64,000 bases of DNA from contig CAUBVH010000002.1 in NCBI GenBank assembly GCA_958439425.1, positions 1 through 64,000 of the forward strand, given 5' to 3'. Shown one piece after another: positions 58,737-64,000 of this stretch. This stretch comes from an uncultured Collinsella sp. GTDB taxonomy: Bacteria > Actinomycetota > Coriobacteriia > Coriobacteriales > Coriobacteriaceae. Numbering within the stretch: the stretch's first letter is position 1; each line of letters begins with the position of its first letter. A program made the position numbers and the translations under genes. Under the pieces are notes generated by a model that searched no databases, was not told where the DNA came from, and saw nothing but the letters and a program-made list of their open reading frames with translations.

Positions 58737-59621
58737 TTACGCGAGCGCCCTTCTTGCCAGCTCGGCCGCGCCGAGGATTCCTTGGTCGCCGCCGCAGCCC
58801 GGGGCGCAGATGTAGCTCTCCATGTCCTTAAGCTCGGCGGTCTGGATGTAGCCACCCAGATATTCGAGGGTCTTCTTGCGGACGATGCCGTAGAGCTGCT
58901 CCTGGTGCATCACGCCGCCGCCGAGGACGATGCGGCGAGGCGAGTACATGAGCACGAGGTTCGCGCACATCTGCCCCAGATAATCCCCCTCGAGCGCCCA
59001 CACCTCATCGTTGTCCGCGAGCTCGGCCGCGGGCTTTCCCCAGCGCGCGGCGATGGCGGGGCCGGAGGCGAGCCCCTCGAGACAGCTCGCGTGGCTCGGG
59101 CAGACGCAGCGTCCCTCCTCGGTGGGACGGGTCCTTACCAGCATGTGACCGGCCTCGGGGTGCAGCATACCGTGAAGGAGTCTGCCCGCGCACATGACGC
59201 CCGCGCCCACGCCGGTGCCGATGGTCACGTAGACGGCGTCCTCGAGCCCCTTGCAGCAGCCGAAGACCACTTCGCCGAGGCAGGCAACGTTAACGTCCGT
59301 GTCGTAGGCCACCGGAATCCCGAGGTCGTCGGCGAACGCGGCGCGAAGACCATGGCCTCGCCACGCGAGCTTGGGCGTCTGGAGGATGGAGCCGTAGCGC
59401 TCGTCGTTGGGGTCGACGCAGGTCGGGCCGAAGGCGCCGATGCCCAACGCGTCCACATCGCGGGCGGTGAACCACTCGATCATCTGCGGGACGGTCTCGG
59501 CGGGCGTAAGCGTCGGGGTCTCCATACGGTCGAGGACCTCGCCGTCGCCGGACACCACGGCACAGACCATCTTGGTCCCGCCGGCTTCGAGGGCGCCGAG
59601 CCTCATTTGCTTTTCGCTCAT
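58737..59621 (-). CDS. ROK family sugar kinase, fructokinase-like
   Basis: ATP-dependent sugar kinase. EAGGTK (residues 12-17) is the ATP-phosphate motif, YVTIGTGVGAGV the second, and the zinc motif is H then C-x-C and C in GHMLVRT through CVCPSHASCLEG. The layout and PNDERYGSILQTPKLAW match ROK fructokinases (ScrK/GmuE-like). Length 294 residues. As the last gene after GH172 and the PTS, it would phosphorylate the sugar released without a phosphate from the imported saccharide. Confidence 0.87.
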   Translation of the reverse strand: MSEKQMRLGALEAGGTKMVCAVVSGDGEVLDRMETPTLTPAETVPQMIEWFTARDVDALGIGAFGPTCVDPNDERYGSILQTPKLAWRGHGLRAAFADDLGIPVAYDTDVNVACLGEVVFGCCKGLEDAVYVTIGTGVGAGVMCAGRLLHGMLHPEAGHMLVRTRPTEEGRCVCPSHASCLEGLASGPAIAARWGKPAAELADNDEVWALEGDYLGQMCANLVLMYSPRRIVLGGGVMHQEQLYGIVRKKTLEYLGGYIQTAELKDMESYICAPGCGGDQGILGAAELARRALA

Positions 59622-59700
59622 GTGATCCTCCTTACAAAGGGACGCCCGCAGTCATGGTCAACCGCGGGCGCCCATAACGTTGGCTTGTTTCGAGGCGACC

Positions 59701-60825
59701 CTACCTGGGCACGCGGTCCTGCCTCGCGGCAAACGGGGCGAGCACGGCGTGCGGCTCGCTTTGGTACCAGTAGGCGACGGTGGAGATGTCGTCCTCGCGC
59801 TCGTAGAGCTTGATGTCGTCGTTGCCGAGGTCCTGGAACGTCACGCGCAGGTCCTCCTTGAACGAGATCGGGTCGGGAAGGTGCCACCTGTAGAGGCCGT
59901 GCCTGGGCAGCGCGTCGTCGTTAGTCGCGAGCATCGGATTCGGGTTCGGCTTGCCCGCGCTGAAGCGGTCGCGCGTGGCGTCGCGCGTCGAGCGGTACGG
60001 GTAGCCGGCGAACAGCGTGTTGAAGCACTGCGCCTCGGGCAGCGCGTGGGGCGGCCTGTCGAGGAAGGCCCAGGCACCGCCGAAGTAGTCCTCGGCTCCC
60101 GTCGAGGTGACCGTGGGGAACTCCTCGTCGCCGTCGAGGAAGAACTTCATCTCGCCCTCGCCCCACCAATAGCGCTCCAGGGCGCACAGGGCCATGTAGG
60201 TGCCGACGTAGTAGCCCTTGCCGCGCACGCCGTCGAGCACGGTGTAGTCGACGCCCCTGCGGGTGCTGCGCTCGCGGTTAAAGCGGGCGTGGAAGTACAT
60301 GGCGTCGTCCGGCACGTCGGTGAGCGCGTAGTTGAACGTGTAGAAGATGTACTTAATGAACCCGGGGTGCTCGCTCGTAAGCGTGACCTTGGCGTGCTTC
60401 CTGAAGGGCATCTCGAAGTAGCAGTTCATGCCGCCCGTCGGGTTCACGCAGATGGGCATCGAGTTGACGATGGCGCGCTCACCGAAGCCGTTGCAGAAGA
60501 AGTCGCCGACAGGGCACTCGACCGAGGGGGTCTCCTCGTCGTCCCAGTAGAAGCGCAGCACGAGGTCACGCATGACGAAGCTGCCAGCGGCGGTCTTGTC
60601 GGGGACGGTCATCCAGATGTGGCGGATGATGCCGGGGCCCTCGATGTCCGCGAGCGTGATGGTCTCGCCGGACTCAAGGGGCACGCAGCACGAGCCCTTG
60701 CGGCCGACGCCGAGGTGGCTGGCCGACATGGCGGCGCGGCCCTTCTCGCCCGTGATGTTCTCGGGGGTGATGGCGCGGCTTTCCTCACCGCCGTGCATCC
60801 ACACGTCCTTAAGGAACTCTCTCAT
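59701..60825 (-). CDS. GH172 (DUF2961) family glycosidase
   Basis: Family GH172 includes alpha-D-fructofuranosidase/difructose-dianhydride enzymes and D-arabinofuranosidases. The family motifs are visible: GIIRHIWMTVPD, a Glu near residue 224 in WWGEGEMKFFLDGD and a Glu near 245 in TGAEDYFGGAW, placed as the two catalytic acids. Length 374 residues, no signal peptide, so it acts in the cytoplasm on a PTS-imported (phosphorylated) or transported sugar. It lies between the EIIA and kinase genes. A hairpin (59639-59673) separates it from the kinase gene. Confidence 0.85.
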   Translation of the reverse strand: MREFLKDVWMHGGEESRAITPENITGEKGRAAMSASHLGVGRKGSCCVPLESGETITLADIEGPGIIRHIWMTVPDKTAAGSFVMRDLVLRFYWDDEETPSVECPVGDFFCNGFGERAIVNSMPICVNPTGGMNCYFEMPFRKHAKVTLTSEHPGFIKYIFYTFNYALTDVPDDAMYFHARFNRERSTRRGVDYTVLDGVRGKGYYVGTYMALCALERYWWGEGEMKFFLDGDEEFPTVTSTGAEDYFGGAWAFLDRPPHALPEAQCFNTLFAGYPYRSTRDATRDRFSAGKPNPNPMLATNDDALPRHGLYRWHLPDPISFKEDLRVTFQDLGNDDIKLYEREDDISTVAYWYQSEPHAVLAPFAARQDRVPR

Positions 60826-60837
60826 CGTCGACCTCCT

Positions 60838-61236
60838 CTATTCGTCGTCGTCGCACTCGGCGGAACTGGCACCGTTCACGTAGATGATCTGCTGGCGCGC
60901 CTCGTTGACGAGGGCGTCGAAGTCGAGTTTCTCGTCGGGGCGCGCGAGCGCGACCGTCATGGCGAGCGGGAGGTTGACACCCGCGATCACGTGGATCCGG
61001 TCGGAGGCGAAGCGGGAAAAGCGCTGGTTCACGCTGCCGCCGTACGCGTCGGTGAGGACGACGACCTCGTCAGTGCCCGAAAGAGCCGCCTCGACCGCCG
61101 CGTCGAGCCCCTCGCCGTTGTCGTTCACGTAGGCGCACACGGCGTTGACGGCGTCGCCCTTACCCGTAAGGAACTCGAGGGTGTCCTTGAAGCCCTGGGC
61201 GAGAAGGGAATGGCTCGCCACAACTATCTTTCTCAT
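60838..61236 (-). CDS. PTS mannose/fructose/sorbose family EIIA
   Basis: Phosphocarrier that takes phosphate from HPr. The active-site histidine is H9 in VVASHSLLAQGF. The fold is typical of ManX-type IIA domains (VVVLTDAYGGSVNQ is the phosphoryl-transfer loop region). Length 132 residues. A separate gene from EIIB, last of the four PTS genes and 12 bases before the GH172 gene. Confidence 0.9.
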   Translation of the reverse strand: MRKIVVASHSLLAQGFKDTLEFLTGKGDAVNAVCAYVNDNGEGLDAAVEAALSGTDEVVVLTDAYGGSVNQRFSRFASDRIHVIAGVNLPLAMTVALARPDEKLDFDALVNEARQQIIYVNGASSAECDDDE

Positions 61237-61262
61237 TGATTCACCAATCTCTTGGGTCGAAG

Positions 61263-62096
61263 CTAGGCGAGGATGCCGGCAGCGGAGGCGACCATCGCGA
61301 GGACGATCACCGCGAGGATGAGGGCCGTCATGCTCGCGTTCTTCTTGGTAAGAAGGTAATACGCGCTTCCCGTGATGGCGGCGGGGATCATGGCAGGCAG
61401 GATCTTGTCGAGCAGCGGCTGAATCTCCATCGCGACGTCGCCGAAGCTGAAGCTAATCGGGCAGGTGACGCCGATGACCGAGGCGATGAGGCAGCCGACC
61501 ACGGTGAGGCCGAGCACGGAGGCGGCGGCAGTGAGGTTGGGAAGCTTCTCGCTGAAGTCGGTGACGAGCTTCACGCCCTGCTTGTAGCCGAACTCGAGGG
61601 CGTGCATGCGGACCCAGAAGATGGCCAGGATGAGCGCGAACCAGATGCCGGCTCCCACGGGGTTGCCCTCGATGGCCATGTAGGCGGCGATGGAGCCCAT
61701 GATGGTCGGGATCATGGTCATGAGCAGGGAGTCGCCAACGCCGGCGAGCGGTCCCATGGTGCCGATCTTCAGGTCTTGGACGGCGTCCGCCGCCGCTAGG
61801 CCGTCGCGCTCCTCCATGGCCACGCAGGCGCCAAGGATGATGGCGGCGAGCCAAGGCTGGGTGTTGTAGTAGCGGAAGTGGTTGTTGAGCGCTTGCTTAT
61901 AGTCCTCGTCGTTCGTGTAGATCTTCCTCAGGACCGGCGAGAGGGCGTAGGCGACTGAGGCGCCCTGCTGGGTCTGGTAGTTGAAGGTGCACACGCTCAT
62001 GAGCCAGCGCCAGTTCGCGTTGCGCAGGTCCTTCTTGGTGACCTTGTAGCCGGAGGGCTTGCCCTCGGCGACGGCGGTGATGTTCTCGTTTTCCAT
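61263..62096 (-). CDS. PTS mannose/fructose/sorbose family EIID
   Basis: Membrane component of the permease complex. WLMSVCTFNYQTQQGAS and the loop GTMGPLAGVGDSLLMTMIPTI are hallmarks of EIID. Several membrane helices occupy the C-terminal half. Length 277 residues. Two bases after EIIC. Confidence 0.93.
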   Translation of the reverse strand: MENENITAVAEGKPSGYKVTKKDLRNANWRWLMSVCTFNYQTQQGASVAYALSPVLRKIYTNDEDYKQALNNHFRYYNTQPWLAAIILGACVAMEERDGLAAADAVQDLKIGTMGPLAGVGDSLLMTMIPTIMGSIAAYMAIEGNPVGAGIWFALILAIFWVRMHALEFGYKQGVKLVTDFSEKLPNLTAAASVLGLTVVGCLIASVIGVTCPISFSFGDVAMEIQPLLDKILPAMIPAAITGSAYYLLTKKNASMTALILAVIVLAMVASAAGILA

Positions 62097-62098
62097 GG

Positions 62099-62884
62099 TT
62101 ACTCATCCTCTCCGATGAAGGCGTCTGCGGAAGCGTGGGCGGCGAGCTCGGTGTCCCTCTCGGCACGCTGGTAGAACGCAATCGCGAGGGCAACGCCGAC
62201 GATGGCGGCGCCGATGATGGGCACGTTCAGGAAGGCCGAGAGGAAGAAGCCGGCGAGCAGGTACTGGAAGTACTTGGCGGTTGGCATGTAGCGGAGCAGC
62301 ATGGCGATACCGACGGCCGGGAGCATCTTGCCGGCGAGGGTGAGGCCGGAGAGGAACCACTGGGGCATGACCTCGAGGAGCCAGTTGACGGCGGGCTGGC
62401 CGAGCGTCACGGAGACAAAGACGGGCAGGGCGGCGCACAGGCCGAAGAGCGCGGGGCAGACCCACAGGATGGCGTTCATCTGATTGAACTTACCCTCGTT
62501 GCAGAACTTCTGGGACTTCTCGACGACAAAGCCGTTGAGGATCTTGGCGACGACGTCGAGCTGGATGCCGAGCATGCCGACCGGCAGGCCGATGGCGAGG
62601 CCCGTGTCGGAGCCCAGGGTCACGCCGTAGGCGGTGGCGATGATGGCCATCGTGCCGTAGTCGGGAATGGAGGAGCCGCCGAAGCCCGCGACGCCGAGCT
62701 GCATGAGCTGAATGGTGCCGCCGATGACAAGGCCGGTCTTCCAGTCGCCCATGACGACTCCGGTGATGAGGCCCCAGAAAACGGCGTAATTGACGAAGAT
62801 CATCGGGATGCCGTAGTAGTCCACGTGCTTGATGAAGGCCAGCAGGGTCAAAAGGACGACCTGCAGGATAGTGAAGTTGACCAT
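62099..62884 (-). CDS. PTS mannose/fructose/sorbose family EIIC
   Basis: Translocating membrane subunit with about seven helices. VVMGDWKTGLVIGGTIQLMQ and GVAGFGGSSIPDYGTMA are family-specific. Length 261 residues. Coupled to EIID. Confidence 0.93.
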   Translation of the reverse strand: MVNFTILQVVLLTLLAFIKHVDYYGIPMIFVNYAVFWGLITGVVMGDWKTGLVIGGTIQLMQLGVAGFGGSSIPDYGTMAIIATAYGVTLGSDTGLAIGLPVGMLGIQLDVVAKILNGFVVEKSQKFCNEGKFNQMNAILWVCPALFGLCAALPVFVSVTLGQPAVNWLLEVMPQWFLSGLTLAGKMLPAVGIAMLLRYMPTAKYFQYLLAGFFLSAFLNVPIIGAAIVGVALAIAFYQRAERDTELAAHASADAFIGEDE

Positions 62885-62893
62885 ATTTCCCCC

Positions 62894-63367
62894 TTAGATG
62901 AGGTCTGCGACGGAGACGGGCTTGTCGGCGGGCACGAACTGGGCCGTCACCTTGACGCCACGGGCGATGAGCGCCTTGTAGCTCTGGACGTTCTCGGCGG
63001 AGGCGTAGGCGCGCTGGGTGAGCTGGATGCCGTCCTCCTTGACGAGCGAGCCGCCGACGACCAGCGACGGGAGCTCGACGCCCGACTCGACCAGGCGAAG
63101 CATCGTCTCGGGCTCCTTGGCGATGACGAAGACCTTCTCGCGGTCGTACTTGCCCGCGGCGAAGTTCTTGAGCGCGGTCTGCTCGGAGATGATCGAAACG
63201 GCCATGCCCGCGGGGCGCGCCATCCTCATGGTGGACTTCAGGACCTCGTCGCCGGCGACCTTGTCGTCGATGACCATGACTCGGGTCGCGCCCGACACCG
63301 GGGCCCACTGCGTCACGATGATGCCGTGAAGCAGGCGATTGTCGATTCGTGCCATAACAACACTCAT
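62894..63367 (-). CDS. PTS mannose/fructose/sorbose family EIIB
   Basis: Phosphotransfer subunit that passes phosphate to the sugar. The phosphorylated histidine is H15 in ARIDNRLLHGIIVTQW. From the ATG at 63367 (AGGAG upstream) it has 157 residues; the longer frame is discounted. First gene of the operon. The 123 bases upstream contain the hairpin CGGCGC/GCGCCG (63409-63431) and no recognisable -24/-12 promoter. Confidence 0.92.
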   Translation of the reverse strand: MSVVMARIDNRLLHGIIVTQWAPVSGATRVMVIDDKVAGDEVLKSTMRMARPAGMAVSIISEQTALKNFAAGKYDREKVFVIAKEPETMLRLVESGVELPSLVVGGSLVKEDGIQLTQRAYASAENVQSYKALIARGVKVTAQFVPADKPVSVADLI

Positions 63368-63490
63368 GTTTGCTCCTATCAAATGAAGTTTTGCGTTCGG
63401 TACTGCCTCGGCGCTATCCGGATTCGCGCCGGGCAAGGGGTTATCGGATTATTGAGGACGCGCGGTCAGCTTGCGGCGGCGTGGGGAAGG

Positions 63491-64000
63491 TCACTCGTCG
63501 AGCAGGAGGTCCGAGGAGCCGAGGCGCTCTTCTCGCGCCGGGGCGGCGCTCACGCTTATGTAGTCGAAGACATATGCGATCTCGCTTACGGGAACCTCTA
63601 CGCGATAGCGCGTCGAGATGCTCGAGAAGCTCTGCCTGAAGGACTCGATGAAATCGGCGCGTTCCTCCTCGAAGCGGTCCTGGCCAACGTAGGTCTCAAT
63701 GGGGTTTCTGGTAACAAGGCGCTCGACGAGACAGCAGAGGTGAACGTAGAGCCCAATGATGGCGTTGCTGCCGATCTTCTCGCCTGTCCTGCGCTGAAGC
63801 TCGTGCACGGCGCTCTCGATCTCATGGAATAGCCGCTCCGGGTCGAGGATGGTGATGGAGCGGATGACGTTCTGCAGCGTCATGTTCGAGAGCAGCTTCT
63901 CGTGGAAAGAAGAGAGCTCGGAAGCGTCAAGCCACCTGCCGAACACGGCATCAACCTTAGAGGCGGACGCCGTCGACATGATGTCCTCGAGGGCGACGAA
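63491..64000 (-). CDS. LevR-type PTS-regulated transcriptional activator, C-terminal part
   Basis: Only the C-terminal 169 residues are inside the window; the frame is open to the edge, and the ATG at 63979 is internal. The visible part is a PTS regulation domain (PRD): NAIIGLYVHLCCLVERLVTR with the phosphorylatable His, preceded by an EIIA-related linker region. In LevR-type activators the missing N-terminal part holds an AAA+ domain acting with sigma-54. Its place directly before a mannose-family PTS operon supports that role. Sigma-54 dependence cannot be checked from this fragment. Confidence 0.75.
   Translation of the reverse strand, partial: FVALEDIMSTASASKVDAVFGRWLDASELSSFHEKLLSNMTLQNVIRSITILDPERLFHEIESAVHELQRRTGEKIGSNAIIGLYVHLCCLVERLVTRNPIETYVGQDRFEEERADFIESFRQSFSSISTRYRVEVPVSEIAYVFDYISVSAAPAREERLGSSDLLLDE

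Noticed and set aside
63368..63490. A sigma-54 (-24/-12) promoter before the PTS operon
   Set aside because: I searched by eye for TGGCAC-N5-TTGC-like sequence on the minus strand and found no convincing match in this gap.

Overview
The window is a high-GC chromosomal segment from an anaerobic, gut-type actinobacterium. The ribosomal protein set, the zinc-lid adenylate kinase, the anaerobic selenium-dependent purine genes and the style of the intergenic repeats fit the Coriobacteriia, most likely Collinsella. That assignment is inference from gene content; no 16S gene or other marker in the window settles it.

Layout. (1) 1-8.7 kb, housekeeping: tyrS, a U32 peptidase/RNA-hydroxylation protein, a class A penicillin-binding protein with a low-complexity tail, argR, a family 2 glycosyltransferase and truA. 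(2) 8.7-18.6 kb: the spc/alpha ribosomal operon on the minus strand (rplE, rpsN, rpsH, rplF, rplR, rpsE, rpmD, rplO, secY, adk, map, infA, rpmJ, rpsM, rpsK, rpsD, rpoA, rplQ). It starts abruptly at rplE; rplN and rplX are not upstream. (3) 18.9-29 kb: first half of a selenium-dependent anaerobic purine/urate catabolic locus (xdhC, yqeB, yqeC, hyuA, ygfJ-like, ygeW, ygeY, ygeX and a YheO/DauR-type regulator). (4) 29-41.1 kb: an accessory island. It holds a proline-rich membrane protein, two unrelated AAA ATPases of the DUF4143 and ATPase_2/DUF234 types, a 130-residue unknown protein behind an S-box-like leader RNA, a cell-wall-anchored surface protein, an unknown helical protein, an exonuclease with an in-frame stop, a holin-like small toxin under a LexA-like box, an AbiEi-like protein, and three arrays of 62-bp imperfect palindromes. 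(5) 41.1-52 kb: second half of the purine locus (xdhD, a four-cluster ferredoxin, ygfK, ssnA, a urate/xanthine permease, a second YheO/DauR regulator, ridA). (6) 52.3-58.7 kb: a second U32 protein with an RluA-type pseudouridine synthase, a repeat-rich intergenic region, a DeoR regulator with a Gfo/Idh/MocA oxidoreductase, and a decayed IS200-like end next to a DegV-like tail. (7) 58.7-64 kb: a mannose-family PTS (EIIB, C, D, A) with a GH172 enzyme, a ROK sugar kinase and the C-terminal end of a LevR-type activator.

How the parts work together. The purine halves make one pathway: NCS2 import, purine hydroxylation by XdhD using a Se-Mo cofactor matured by XdhC/YqeB/YqeC/YgfJ, electron flow through the ferredoxin and YgfK, ring opening and processing by SsnA, HyuA, YgeW and YgeY, and final breakdown of 2,3-diaminopropionate by YgeX to pyruvate and ammonia, with RidA clearing 2-aminoacrylate. 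The PTS operon looks like uptake and cleavage of a fructose- or arabinose-containing saccharide.

The most unusual signals are non-coding: an S-box/SAM-clan-like RNA whose P1 stem overlaps the ribosome binding site of an unknown protein (31.7 kb); three arrays of 62-bp palindromic units that bracket defence-like genes, one array inverting direction internally; a triple-hairpin array of about 80-bp period at 55.6 kb; 33-bp iterons before one ATPase; and a perfect 24-bp palindrome carrying the promoter of the other.
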